Below, piece after piece: positions 49,674 through 60,030 of a stretch of 64,000 nucleotides of DNA. The position numbers and the translations under genes were made by a program. How positions within the stretch are numbered: position 1 is the first letter of the stretch; every line of letters begins with the position of its first letter. The notes beneath the pieces are model-generated. The model saw only the letters and a program-made list of their open reading frames with translations, was not told where the DNA came from and made no database searches. Source of the DNA: Thermobifida halotolerans (GTDB lineage Bacteria; Actinomycetota; Actinomycetes; Streptosporangiales; Streptosporangiaceae); contig NZ_CP063196.1 of the NCBI RefSeq assembly GCF_003574835.2, positions 744,001-808,000 of the forward strand, given 5' to 3'.

Positions 49674-50738
49674 TCACCGCCCCTCGCGACCGCTGGGGGC
49701 GGGGATCTCCCCCGATCCCCTGGCGATGAGGCGAACCGGCACCGTGACCCGCCGATACGGCGCCGTGGGGTGTTTCAGGCGTTCGAAGAGCAGGCGGGCT
49801 CCTTCGGTGCCGAGGGCCGCGACGTCCTGGGCCACCACGGTGAGCGCCGGCTGCAGCAGGTCGGCCAGCTCCAGGTCGTCGAAGCCGATGATGGCGACGT
49901 GTTCCCGGACCCCGCACTGCTGCATCGCGTGCAGGGCGCCCATGGTGATGATGTTGTTGCCGCAGACGAGGGCGGTGGGAGCGGGCCGCTGCCCAAGAAG
50001 GTCAAGCGTCGCCTGGTACGCCTTCGCGCCGTCGCGCAGGCCGGTGCGGATGTGGCGCTGGTCGGCGCCGCCCGCGCACTCCGCCATCGCGGAGCGGAAG
50101 CCGGAGAGCCGCTGCGCGGCGGTGTAGACCGACTGTCGGTCGCCGAGGTAGGCGATTCGGGAGTGGCCGTGCCTGACGAGGTGGCGTACCGCCTCGGCGA
50201 CGCCGCTGGCGTTCTCCGACACCACCGTGTCCGCCTTGATCCGCCTGCCGGGTCGGTCGACGAAGACGACCGGCGCGCCGTGCGTGTGTTCGACCCTGAG
50301 GTAGCTCTGGTCGGTGCCGGACGGCACGATGATGAGACCGTCGACCCGTCGGGAGCAGAACTCGCCGACGATCTCGTGCTCCCGTTCGGCCACGCCCTCG
50401 CTGGAACCGACGAGCACCAGGTGCGACTGCTGGAAGGCGACGTCCTGGACGACGCGGGTGAGCCGCGCGGCGAACGGGTTGGCCAGATCCTCGACGACAA
50501 GCCCGATCGAGGCGGTGCGCTGGTCACGGCGCCGGATGCTGCTCGCGATCGTGTTGCGGCGGTAGTTGAGTTCTCCGACGGCGGCGAGTACCCGTTCCCG
50601 CGTCTGCGGGCGAACGTTCGGTTCGTCGTTGAGTACGCGGGAGACCGTTTTGATCCCGACGCCCGCGCGGACGGCCACGTCTTTGATTGTCGGTGCTCGC
50701 AGAAAGGTTTTGTCCGATTTGTTCTGCATGGCCGACAT
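49674..50738 (-). CDS. LacI family transcriptional regulator
   Basis: This 354-residue repressor has the LacI HTH APTIKDVAVRAGVGIKTVSRVLNDEPNVRPQTRERVLAAVGELNYRRN (about residues 15-62) with hinge helix, then a periplasmic-binding-like sensor domain (SIGLVVEDLANPFAARLTRVVQD, VVFVDRPGRRIKADTV, ALVCGNNIITMGALHAM, AIIGFDDLELADLLQPALTVVAQD). It lies upstream of the sugar operon on the same strand and is its likely regulator. Start at ATG 50738 (AGAGAGG nearby) or 50729. A perfect palindrome lies 45 nt upstream. Confidence 0.9.
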   Translation of the reverse strand: MSAMQNKSDKTFLRAPTIKDVAVRAGVGIKTVSRVLNDEPNVRPQTRERVLAAVGELNYRRNTIASSIRRRDQRTASIGLVVEDLANPFAARLTRVVQDVAFQQSHLVLVGSSEGVAEREHEIVGEFCSRRVDGLIIVPSGTDQSYLRVEHTHGAPVVFVDRPGRRIKADTVVSENASGVAEAVRHLVRHGHSRIAYLGDRQSVYTAAQRLSGFRSAMAECAGGADQRHIRTGLRDGAKAYQATLDLLGQRPAPTALVCGNNIITMGALHAMQQCGVREHVAIIGFDDLELADLLQPALTVVAQDVAALGTEGARLLFERLKHPTAPYRRVTVPVRLIARGSGEIPAPSGREGR

Positions 50739-51627
50739 GTACCTCTCTGGGGGGTTGAGATGGGCCGCCGAAATGACTACGTTGTCGACAACGTTGTCGA
50801 CAGCGAATGGAGTATGACATTCCGCACAGTCCGCGTCAATCCCCGATTCGGACCCGACGGAACGGCGGCGGCGACCATTGTTGACGCGCCTCTGTTGAGC
50901 CTGGTGAAAGAGCCGGACAATGGTCTCCGCCGTGCGACCGGGCGATATCCCGGCCGATGTCGCCGCCGACATGGCCGCATTCCGGTCGAAGCGCGGTGGA
51001 GATCACCCGGGCACGACACGGCGGCGGACCGGCGCTCGTGGTAGCGCTGGTCGCTCCGGTGGTGGCGGCGGGTGGGAAGCGGTCCGGTCATCCCCGGCCG
51101 CGCGGAACCCGCGGAACGGATCTGTGCGTATCCACGGCCCCGGGCACGCAGGAGGACGCCTCCATCGCCGATCCGGGGCACCTCTCGGTGGCCGGTCCCG
51201 CCGCTGCGGCGTCCCCGGACGGACACGGCCACGGGACTGCGTCGGCCGCCTCGCGGCCCTGCCGGCTCACCGGCGAGTCGCCCCCCGGGGCGGCGGCGGT
51301 CTCCGGTGCGACGCGGCCGGCGCCCCCGCACCGGAGAGGACGCGGCACACCGTCACTCGCCGAAACCGTCCGGTTGTCCAGGGTTCGGTGATGCTGTCGA
51401 AACCCGATCGCGATCCCGTCGACATGGTGCCGTGCCGAACTGTGGGAGGTGGGTTTTCCGGCGCGGGGCTCACCCGCGGCGCCGCAGGAGGGGCGTCGCG
51501 AACGGGACGCTCCCGCCAACCGGACACCGACCGCCGACGACCAACTCCCGGGATCGCCCCGAGAAGGAGCGGGCCGGATACGGCGGGGGATCCCGGCCGC
51601 GCCACGGACGTCCTGTATGGAGGCGGT
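50739..51627. other. 889-bp gene-free region between lacI-type gene and the NCS2 permease
   Basis: Apart from the palindrome at 50783-50802, nothing was recognised. Long open frames cross it in several phases, but none has a ribosome site or family similarity. The promoters of both divergent genes should be here. Confidence 0.45.
50783..50802. promoter_or_regulatory. Perfect 20-bp palindrome, candidate LacI-family operator
   Basis: TGTCGACAAC is followed directly by its reverse complement, and each half contains TTGTCGACA; the unit GTTGTCGACAAC is therefore repeated with a 12-bp period. It lies 45-64 nt upstream of the lacI-type ATG, fitting autoregulation. Confidence 0.7.
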
Positions 51628-53043
51628 ATGAAGCTCGGCCTGGGATGGAAGCTCTACGGGGACGGCAGCGCCCCACCTCCGGGAGAGGTCGTCCGACCGG
51701 ACGAGCGGCTCTCGTGGGGCCGGACCGCCGGACTCGGCGCCCAGCACGTCATCGCCATGTTCGGGGCCACCTTCGTCTTCCCCGTCGTCATGGGTCTGGA
51801 CCCCAACCTGGCCATCATGATGTCGGGCGTCTGCACCATCCTGTTCCTGCTGATCGTCAACGGGAAGATCCCCAGCTACCTCGGCAGCAGCGCCTCCTTC
51901 GTGGGGGCGGCCGTCATCATCTCCCCCGGCGGCTCCGACCCGGCGGCCCTCACCGGGGCGATCCTGGTCGCCGGTGTGGTGCTCGCCCTGTCCGGCCTGG
52001 CCATCCACCTGCTCGGCCCGAACGTCATCGTCCGGGCCTTCCCACCGGCGGTGACCGGCGCGGTCGTCATGCTCATCGGGTTCAACCTGGCCCCCGTGGT
52101 CTCCGACGCCTACTGGCCCCACGACCAGTGGATCGCGGTGCTCACCATGGCCTTCGTGATCCTGGCGACGGTGCTGCTGCGCGGGTTCCTCGCCCGCATC
52201 ACCATCCTGCTCGGCCTGGTGTTCGGCTTCGTCCTGTCGTGGGTCTTCGACCTGCTCTTCGGCACGACCCCCACCCCGCTGGGGGACGGCACGGTCGAGG
52301 ACGCGTTCCGGGTCGACCTGTCCGCCGTGGCCGAGGCCCCCTGGATCGGCCTTCCCGACTTCCACGCCCCCGAGTTCCACCTCTCGGCCATCCTGGTGGC
52401 ACTGCCCGCCGTCATCGCCCTCATCGCCGAGAACGCCGGCCACGTCAAGGCCGTGCAGGAGATGACCCGCGACGACCTCGACCCCTACATGGGGCGGGCG
52501 ATCCTCGCCGACGGTGTGGCCACGGTGCTGGCCAGTTCGGTCGGCGGTGCGCCCACGACCACCTACGCCGAGAACATCGGCGTCATGGCCGTCACCCGCG
52601 TCTACTCCACCGCCGCCTACTACGTGGCCGCGGTCGTGGCCATCCTGTTCGGCCTGTGCCCCAAGTTCGGCGCGCTGGTCGCCGCCACCCCCGAGGGCGT
52701 GATCGGCGGCATCACCGTCATCCTGTACGGCATGATCGGCCTGCTGGGCGCGAAGATCTGGGTGGAGAACCGGGTCGACTTCGGCAACCCCCTGGTGCTG
52801 GTGCCGATCGCGGCCGGACTGATCGCCGGCATCGGCAACGTCTCGGTCGCCTTCACCGAGAGCTTCCAGATCAGCGGGATCGCCCTGGGCACCCTCATCA
52901 TCCTGGTCGGCTTCCACGTACTCAACACGCTGGCCCCCGAGTCGATGAGACCGGTGCCGCCCACCCGGGACACCTCCGCCTCGGCCACCGGCGCCGCGGA
53001 GGAGGGCAGAGAGGAGGGAAGGGAGGGCGCCGCGCGGAGCTGA
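51628..53043 (+). CDS. NCS2 family nucleobase permease (uracil/xanthine type)
   Basis: This 471-residue membrane protein has about 14 hydrophobic segments. NCS2 motifs are visible: QHVIAMFGATFVFPVVMG near the N-terminus, the substrate-site ALPAVIALIAENAGHVKAVQEM and GGAPTTTYAENIGVMAVTRVYS (family QN/TTY motif), and a PEGVIGGITVILYGMIG segment. The pattern is closest to UraA/PyrP uracil permeases. A Glu/Gly tail follows. GGAGG lies 4 nt before ATG. A strong hairpin follows. Confidence 0.92.
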   Translation: MKLGLGWKLYGDGSAPPPGEVVRPDERLSWGRTAGLGAQHVIAMFGATFVFPVVMGLDPNLAIMMSGVCTILFLLIVNGKIPSYLGSSASFVGAAVIISPGGSDPAALTGAILVAGVVLALSGLAIHLLGPNVIVRAFPPAVTGAVVMLIGFNLAPVVSDAYWPHDQWIAVLTMAFVILATVLLRGFLARITILLGLVFGFVLSWVFDLLFGTTPTPLGDGTVEDAFRVDLSAVAEAPWIGLPDFHAPEFHLSAILVALPAVIALIAENAGHVKAVQEMTRDDLDPYMGRAILADGVATVLASSVGGAPTTTYAENIGVMAVTRVYSTAAYYVAAVVAILFGLCPKFGALVAATPEGVIGGITVILYGMIGLLGAKIWVENRVDFGNPLVLVPIAAGLIAGIGNVSVAFTESFQISGIALGTLIILVGFHVLNTLAPESMRPVPPTRDTSASATGAAEEGREEGREGAARS

Positions 53044-53050
53044 CCGCCTC

Positions 53051-53081
53051 CGGTGCGGGCCGGGTGTCCCGGTCCGCACCG
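53051..53081 (+). terminator. Hairpin after the NCS2 permease
   Basis: CGGTGCGGGCCGGG pairs with CCCGGTCCGCACCG over 14 bp (one G-T) around TGT, 7 nt after the stop. There is no T-run. Confidence 0.65.
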
Positions 53082-53457
53082 CGAAAGACCCTGCCCGCCG
53101 CCCCGGTGGCGCGTCGTTCACGGGGTGAGCGGGACCTCTCCGGAGAGCGGCGGGCCGAGCGGGTGCGCCAGATCACGCCGCCCGGACCGGAGCGGGCCGC
53201 AAGAGGGCGCGGAGCGCCCGGCTGTCCCGCCCCGCGGTTCCGCTCCGTCCGGCACCGTCCCCGACGTGCCGCTCCGCTCCGTTCGGCCGCCCGCTTCCGT
53301 GCGGCCCGGCGCGGTTGCGTAGAGTCCTGGGCGGACAACGGGAGCGGCGGCAGCGGACCGCGGCGGTGTCGAGGCGACCACCGGGTCCGTCGGTGCCGCC
53401 CGCCCTCTCCCGACTCCCCGACTCCGTGCTCCCCCACCACCGTGATCGGAGACCCCC
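53082..53457. other. Gene-free region upstream of the inositol-phosphatase-like gene
   Basis: No convincing gene lies in these 376 bp. A -10-like TAGAGT (53320-53325) may mark the promoter of the next gene, leaving a leader of about 125 nt. Confidence 0.4.
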
Positions 53458-54306
53458 ATGCCCCTGCCCGACGCCAAGGCCCTGCTGCCGGTCGCCCAGG
53501 ACGCCGTCGGCAAGGCCGTCGAGTACGTGCTGGCCCATCCCGTCACCGGAGTCCGCGACAAGGGCGACCGCGAGATCGTCACCGACACCGACGAGGCCGT
53601 CGAGCGCATCGTCCGCGACATCCTCGTCCGCGAGACCCCCGACCTCGGGTTCCTCGGTGAGGAGACCGGGGCCACCGGCGACCGGGAGACCTACTGGGTG
53701 CTCGACCCCGTCGACGGCACCACCAACTTCTCCCACGGCCTGCCCCTGAACGCGGTCTCGCTGGGGCTGGTCCACGGCGACCGCCCGGTCCTCGGGGTGA
53801 TCGCGCTGCCCTTCCTGGGCACCCGCTACTGGGCCGCCCACGGCAACGGCGCCTTCCGCGACGACGTCCGGCTGCACGTGTCCGACACCACCGACCTGTC
53901 CCGGGCGCTGGTCGCGCTCAGCAACTACGGGGGCGGACCGGACGCTCCCGTCCGCGACCTGCTCTCCGCCGCCCTGGACCGCGAGCTGTCCCGCCGCACC
54001 CAGGGGCTGCGCCGCCTGGGCGCCACGGCCGTGGACCTGGTCTTCGTCGCCGAGGGCGCGCTTGATGCCAGCATCACCCTGGGCAACCGCGCCTGGGACA
54101 CCGCCGCCGGAGCCGTCATCGCCCGTGAGGCCGGGGCCGCCGTCGTCGACAGCGACGGCAGCCCGCACACCACGGACTCCCGGTGCGCGATCGCCGTCAC
54201 CCCCGGCCTGTGCGACGCCGTGCTGTCCCTGCTCGACATCACCCGGGAGACCCCGTACCGGCCCGGATGGGGGGCGATCCCCGCTGCTGAGCGCCGGTCG
54301 GTGTGA
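53458..54306 (+). CDS. Inositol monophosphatase family protein
   Basis: This 282-residue protein has the IMPase metal-binding motifs: the first Glu in FLGEETG (about residue 69), WVLDPVDGTTNFSHGLP (about 80-96) and the C-terminal NRAWDTAAGAVIAREAGA. The family includes inositol-1-phosphatase, histidinol-phosphatase and SuhB; sequence alone does not decide between them. ATG 53458 is in agreement with the family start; no strong ribosome site is present. It is convergent with the decayed exporter. Confidence 0.9.
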   Translation: MPLPDAKALLPVAQDAVGKAVEYVLAHPVTGVRDKGDREIVTDTDEAVERIVRDILVRETPDLGFLGEETGATGDRETYWVLDPVDGTTNFSHGLPLNAVSLGLVHGDRPVLGVIALPFLGTRYWAAHGNGAFRDDVRLHVSDTTDLSRALVALSNYGGGPDAPVRDLLSAALDRELSRRTQGLRRLGATAVDLVFVAEGALDASITLGNRAWDTAAGAVIAREAGAAVVDSDGSPHTTDSRCAIAVTPGLCDAVLSLLDITRETPYRPGWGAIPAAERRSV

Positions 54307-54382
54307 GGGTGGCCGTCCGCGGCCGGGCGGCCGGACCGCTGCCGGGGGGTGACCGCCGGTCTCAGGCCGCGGCGTCGGGACC

Positions 54383-55042
54383 CCGGTCGCGGACGGTCTC
54401 CCCCGCCGGACCGGCCTGTGGCGGATGAGGAGAGCGAAGGCGAGTACGGCGAGGACGACCGAGGCGGTCATGGCCAGACCCATCGGCACGGCGGTGTCCT
54501 CTCCCCGAGTCCGACCAGCGGCGAGACCGCGGCGGCGAGGGTGAACTGCGCAAAGCCGAGGAACGCCGAACCGGTGCCGGCGTGCCTGCCGGTCTCCTCC
54601 AGCGCGGTGGTGTTGGAGAAGACGAGACCCAGCGAGCCCTGGAAGAGCGTGAACAGGACGAGCGCGGGGAGGGTGGGGCCCGTCATGTTCCGCATGACGA
54701 AGGGGGATGCGGAGATGCGGGCGAACAGCGCGGCGAACGCGAAGCAGAAGGCGAGCAGGGAGCCGACGTAGCGCGGTTGGCCAGGGTCCCGGTGGCCCCG
54801 CCGAGGGCCGCCCCGGACGTGCGCGGATTCCGGAGGCGACTCTTGGCGCGGCCCACCACGCCGACGACCGTGAGCAGCGTCAGTGCCGCCTGGCCCCAGA
54901 ACACCGCGCGCCGTCCGGCGCCCGCGATGCTCGCGCCGCCCGACAGGGGAGCGGCCACCGGGGCGGTGACGCTGGTGATCATCAGCACGCCCTGGAGTCT
55001 CGCGGCGGCGGGGCCGCCGGAGACGTCGGGGAAATCGGACAT
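54383..55042 (-). pseudogene. Decayed Bcr/CflA-type MFS exporter
   Basis: Three minus-strand frames together give the C-terminal two thirds of a Bcr/CflA exporter. Frame 1 (55042 to about 54785) begins MSDFPDVSGG with GAGGAAG upstream and moves directly into RLQGVLMITSVTAPVAAPLSGG, so helices 1-4 are missing. Frame 2 (about 54785-54495) has RYVGSLLAFCFAFAALFARISASPFVM and FQGSLGLVFSNTTALEETGRHAGTGSAFLGF. Frame 3 (about 54500-54383) has VPMGLAMTASVVLAVLAFALLIRH. There are thus one internal deletion and two frameshifts. The adjacent MarR gene is intact. An intact relative lies at 60748-62025. Confidence 0.8.
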
Positions 55043-55079
55043 CGGGAGTTCTTCCTCGAGAGGCGAAGTCGAAATTTAG

Positions 55080-55107
55080 TTATGAATAGATATATATCCT
55101 TCCATAA
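55080..55107. promoter_or_regulatory. Candidate MarR operator
   Basis: TTATG (55080-55084) and CATAA (55103-55107) flank an A+T-rich core containing the palindrome GATATATATC (55089-55098). It sits between the marR start and the decayed exporter start. Confidence 0.55.
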
Positions 55108-55110
55108 GAT

Positions 55111-55602
55111 ATGATGCTTCGCATGGACGCGGATCGTGGTACGGCGCCGGGAGAGCGCGAGCTGGCGGGTGTGCTGCGTGCTCTGGCCTGGACCATCCAC
55201 CGGCTGGTGCCCGAGAGGGCGGGTGTCGAGCCGATGCCCGTCTCCGAGCTCGCGGTGCTCAAGCAGATCCTGGAGTCGCCGGGCGTCACGGTCACCGAAC
55301 TGGCCCGGCACCTGGGAATGCGGCAGAGCAACACCAGCGCGGCAGTGCGCGGCCTGGTCGAACGCGACCTCGTCAGGCGGGAGGGCACCCCGGTCGACCG
55401 GCGGGTGACCAGACTGGTCCCCACCGAGAAACTGCTCGCGGAGAGGGAGCGCATCGACACCGTGTGGTCCGGAACCATCCGGAGCGCGATGGCCCGGCTC
55501 GGTCCCGAACAGGCCGCGGCCCTGGAGGCCGCGTCCGACGCGCTCCAGGCCCTCGACCAGGCCCTGCGCGCCGAACGCCCCGAGCCGGGGGCGCACCGGT
55601 GA
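55111..55602 (+). CDS. MarR family regulator
   Basis: This 163-residue protein has the winged helix PMPVSELAVLKQILESPGVTVTELARHLGMRQSNTSAAVRGLVERDLVRREGTPVDRRVTRLVPT (about 45-110) flanked by dimerisation helices. The DRR wing motif is present. It would have controlled the divergent MFS exporter, now broken. The start is ATG 55111 (or 55114/55123), close to A+T-rich promoter sequence. Confidence 0.9.
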   Translation: MMLRMDADRGTAPGERELAGVLRALAWTIHRLVPERAGVEPMPVSELAVLKQILESPGVTVTELARHLGMRQSNTSAAVRGLVERDLVRREGTPVDRRVTRLVPTEKLLAERERIDTVWSGTIRSAMARLGPEQAAALEAASDALQALDQALRAERPEPGAHR

Positions 55603-55669
55603 CGGACCGGAGTCGTCCGCTCGCCCGTGCGGTCCCGATCCGGCGCGTGTCGGGGCCGCCCGCCGGACA

Positions 55670-55728
55670 ACACAACGTGCGGGCCGCGGCGCTCCTGTGA
55701 GGGGAGCGCCGCGGCCCGCACGTTGTGT
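55670..55728. terminator. 26-bp perfect hairpin between convergent genes
   Basis: The arms 55670-55695 and 55703-55728 are exact complements (ends ACACAACGTGCGG and CCGCACGTTGTGT) with a 7-nt loop TGTGAGG. It lies between marR and the DUF1097-like gene and would stop transcripts from both sides. Confidence 0.85.
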
Positions 55729-55783
55729 CGCATTCGGTCCGGGGCGACAGAGGGGTCTCGCGGAGCGTCGAGCGGACGCGGAC

Positions 55784-56356
55784 TCACACCGCCGGGGCCT
55801 CCTCCGCAGAGCCTCCTTCCAGCTTCGTCCTCCAGTCCTCGCCGAGCACCCGCGAGCACAGGAAGCCGCCGACCATGGCGAGGGCCACGGCGATCACGGT
55901 CCCGTAGAGGAAGAACGCCGTGATGTGCAGCGGGGTGAGCGCGGGGGCCTCGGCGGGGGTGAGGTCGAGGACGAAGGACGTCAGCGCCATGCCCGTGAAC
56001 ATCGCGGGCACGTTGCCGAGGAAGGTGCTCTTCAGCAGGGTGTCGTGCACGGTCAGCATCGTGAAGATGACGAGGACCGCGGCCAGGGCGCCGCCCGCCG
56101 CCGGGCCGAGGAGTCCCGCCAGGGCGCCCGTCGCGACACCGAGGAGGACCGCCCACAACTGCCCCGCCGCGAAGGAGAGCAGCATGGACGGAAGCGCGCG
56201 GAGGTCCGCTCCGAGGAGGAAGAACAGCGGCAGCGCCATGAACAGCAGCCAGACGTAGCTGGTGTAGCCCAGGATGAAGGCGGGCTGTATGAGCAGCGGG
56301 ATGATGACGGCGGCCACGGCGGCCTGGATCAGACCGGCCTTGACGCGTAGCTGCAT
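55784..56356 (-). CDS. DUF1097-like membrane protein
   Basis: This 190-residue protein has about five to six hydrophobic helices: AGLIQAAVAAVIIPLLI, FILGYTSYVWLLFMALPLFFLLG, MLLSFAAGQLWAVLLGVATGALAGLLG, AAVLVIFTMLTVHDTLL and ALAMVGGFL. The pattern resembles DUF1097/YcdZ-type inner-membrane proteins. AGGAG lies 6 nt before ATG. It follows the FAD monooxygenase gene on the same strand (172 nt) and may be co-transcribed; a transport or sensing role is only a guess. Confidence 0.6.
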   Translation of the reverse strand: MQLRVKAGLIQAAVAAVIIPLLIQPAFILGYTSYVWLLFMALPLFFLLGADLRALPSMLLSFAAGQLWAVLLGVATGALAGLLGPAAGGALAAVLVIFTMLTVHDTLLKSTFLGNVPAMFTGMALTSFVLDLTPAEAPALTPLHITAFFLYGTVIAVALAMVGGFLCSRVLGEDWRTKLEGGSAEEAPAV

Positions 56357-56528
56357 GAATGACTCCTGGTCGAGAGTGGGGAGTGGGGACACGCGGGCCG
56401 CCGGTCGCCCAGACGCCGACCGGCGGCCCGAGGCGGGGAGAGCGTGAAGGAGAAAGAGAAGGACCGAAGGAGGAGCGGTCACGGCACGCGCAGGCCGCGC
56501 GGCCGGGACCGGTCGGCCCCGGCGGGGG

Positions 56529-57671
56529 CTAGAGCGGCTGGACCATCGTCTCCAGGACGTGCTGGGTCAAAGCCACGTGGTCCAGTTCGATGGAGGTGGG
56601 GTCCATCTCCCAGGTGCCGATCTTCACCGACGACTCCACGATGAGCTTGCAGCGGTCGTAGCGGCGGTCGGTGTAGCGCGCGAACGCCTCGTCGAGGTCG
56701 ACGCCGGAGGCCAGGCAGTCCGCGAGCACGACGCCGTCCTCGATCGCCTGCGCGGCGCCCTGGCCGAGGTGCGGGGTCACGGCGTGGACGGCGTCTCCGA
56801 CCAGCACGATCCGACCCTTGTGCCACGGCGCGGGCACGATCATCCAGTCCTCCGGACGCAGCACGATCTCGGAGGGGTCGTTGATGTACCTGTCGCGGAC
56901 CCGTCCGGTCAGCCCGCCGAACGGGGCCAGGTGCTCACGCAGGATCCTGTCCAACTGGTCCGCGGGGTAGGTGTCGGGCTCGGGCCGGTCCATCGTGGTG
57001 TTGTAGAAGAGGTAGGCCAGGTCGGGGCCGATCGGCACGAAGCCGGCCATGCCCTCGGGGCCCTCCTGCAGGATGATCCGGTCGATCTCCGGCTCGCGCG
57101 GGATGTTGACCCGGAACGCGGACTGACCCATGTAGGTCGGCTGGACCTCCTCGCCCAGGACGTACGGGCGGACCTTGGAGTTGACGCCGTCGGCGCCGAC
57201 GACGATGTCCACGGCGTTGCCGGTGCCGTCGCTGTAGGCCACCTCGACGCCGTCGGGCCCGTCGGTGAGCTCGGTGAAGGTCTTGCTGTACTCGATGGTG
57301 ACCCCGACCTCACGGGCCCTGGTGGTCAGGATCTCGTGCAGTTTCGGCCGGGTGAGACCGTTCAGGGGCGGCAGGTGGGAGCCGGAGATCGTGGCGCCCG
57401 GTACGTCGCAGACGAAGTCGCCGTCCACGTCGTACTTCCTGCCCCAGGCGGTGGCCGGGTAGCCGGCGTCCATGCACGCCTGGGCGCAGCCGATCATCTC
57501 CAGCGCGCGCAGCGCGTTGATCGGCTGGATGATCCCCACACCGTAGACCGACGAGTGGAGGCTCTCCTGGAGCTCCACGACGTTGACGTCGTATCCGGCG
57601 TTGCGGAGCGCGATGGCGGTGGAGAGTCCACCGATCCCGCCACCGACGACGAGAACACTGCCTCGACTCAA
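56529..57671 (-). CDS. FAD-dependent aromatic monooxygenase (salicylate-hydroxylase-like)
   Basis: This 380-residue flavoprotein has the FAD-binding GxGxxG in VLVVGGGIGGLSTAIALRNAG at the N-terminus, the DG motif IVVGADGVNSKVRPYV (about 160-175) and the GD motif GRIVLVGDAVHAVTPHLGQGAAQAIEDG. It belongs to the group A aromatic hydroxylases (PHBH fold) using NAD(P)H; its substrate is unknown. The start is TTG 57671 with GAGGGG 6 nt upstream. Upstream lie GCAA-N7-TTGC (57777-57791) and the direct repeat CTTGCGT (57787-57793, 57802-57808), possible regulator sites. Confidence 0.88.
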   Translation of the reverse strand: MSRGSVLVVGGGIGGLSTAIALRNAGYDVNVVELQESLHSSVYGVGIIQPINALRALEMIGCAQACMDAGYPATAWGRKYDVDGDFVCDVPGATISGSHLPPLNGLTRPKLHEILTTRAREVGVTIEYSKTFTELTDGPDGVEVAYSDGTGNAVDIVVGADGVNSKVRPYVLGEEVQPTYMGQSAFRVNIPREPEIDRIILQEGPEGMAGFVPIGPDLAYLFYNTTMDRPEPDTYPADQLDRILREHLAPFGGLTGRVRDRYINDPSEIVLRPEDWMIVPAPWHKGRIVLVGDAVHAVTPHLGQGAAQAIEDGVVLADCLASGVDLDEAFARYTDRRYDRCKLIVESSVKIGTWEMDPTSIELDHVALTQHVLETMVQPL

Positions 57672-58247
57672 TTCGACCCCTCAGTTCGTCTGCTCGGCCC
57701 CGCTGCGGGAATGCACGAGGCCGGTGTGCCACACGAATGTAGGAGCCGACCCAGGCGGTGTGAAGTCAGTCACAGTGCAACGTTAACTTGCGTTCAATGC
57801 GCTTGCGTAAAACCGAAAAATGCTCTCTCGCGCCCCTCGGAGACGGCTTTGACCTGCGGTAATTCCGAGGCGAAGGGGCGAGAGCCAGCCGGATCGGGAA
57901 GGGCGCCGAGGCGGTTTCCGTGAATGGGGGGGAGAAAATGCTTCGGGTGGGACGGATGGAATGACTACCGGGAGATGTTCTCCGCTCACACGGAGGTGAT
58001 CGCGTGGGCGTCCAACAGTTCGCGGTGTCCTCACCGCGTGGAGCGCTGTGTTTCCCGCGCGCCGGGAGGGTCTCCACCGTCTGTCACGGCCAGCCGACCG
58101 TGTGCTCCCACGGGGCTCCGCCGCCCAACCGCGAAGAGGCCCGGTGAGGCTGTCAGTTCCCGAGGACGCCCCTCAGGGGAGTCCGGCCCGCCCTGGGGTT
58201 CGTGTGCCGCCGGACGGGCACGCCGCCCGGACCCCCCGAAGGGGGCA

Positions 58248-58352
58248 GAACCCAGTACCGGGAAGTCGGGCGGGGCATTCCACCCCGGCGTCCGAGGCGG
58301 CCCGCCACGGGGCGGCGCTGGAGTGGGGAGGTGCCCCGGCGCCGACCCGCCC
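58248..58352 (+). repeat. Dispersed intergenic repeat, copy B (partial)
   Basis: The first ~105 bp match the start of copy A: GAACCCA, CCGGGAAG, CGGGCGGG, TTCCACCCC, CCACGGGGCGGCGC, GGAGTGGGGAGG and CCCCGGCGCCGACCC occur in the same order. After 58352 the similarity ends. Confidence 0.75.
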
Positions 58353-58600
58353 GCGCCGTCACAGAGGGATCAGGGAAGAGAGCACCGGCCACCGCACCCC
58401 GAGACACCCCCTGGTGCGGGCCTGCCCGAAAACGCGGGAGGGTGGTGGAGGGCGGAGTACGTGACCTGGTGGCCCGCGAGAGCGGCTGCTGCTCGTTCCT
58501 CACCGTCACCACAGCCGGTTCGGTTGGCGGGCCAGGCCGTCGACCTCCTGGCCGCGGCCTGGCCCGCTCGACCCGCGCGGTGGTCACCGGTCGGCAGCGG

Positions 58601-58632
58601 TGTGGCGCGGCGGTCATGGCCGCCGCGCCACA
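58601..58632 (-). terminator. Terminator of the xylanase gene
   Basis: TGTGGCGCGGCGG and its complement form a 13-bp stem with a 6-nt loop, 27 nt beyond the xylanase stop on the minus strand. Confidence 0.75.
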
Positions 58633-58658
58633 GGTGTGGTGTTTCGGGTGTCCGAGGG

Positions 58659-60030
<1,372 letters not shown>

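Larger units (their letters stand above)
57672..58658. other. Nearly 1-kb intergenic region between monooxygenase and xylanase genes
   Basis: It holds the monooxygenase promoter region (about 57760-57830), a partial copy of the dispersed repeat (58248-58352) and the xylanase terminator (58601-58632). No gene is supported in the rest; open frames reflect base composition. Confidence 0.5.

Noticed and set aside
51072-53660. An 862-codon plus-strand frame overlapping the NCS2 permease
   Set aside because: Wrong frame of the permease: Arg/Pro-rich with no membrane helices, whereas the accepted frame has the NCS2 signature.
57766-58077. A 103-codon minus-strand gene upstream of the monooxygenase
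   Set aside because: No homology, no ribosome site and low-complexity Pro/Ser/Arg composition.
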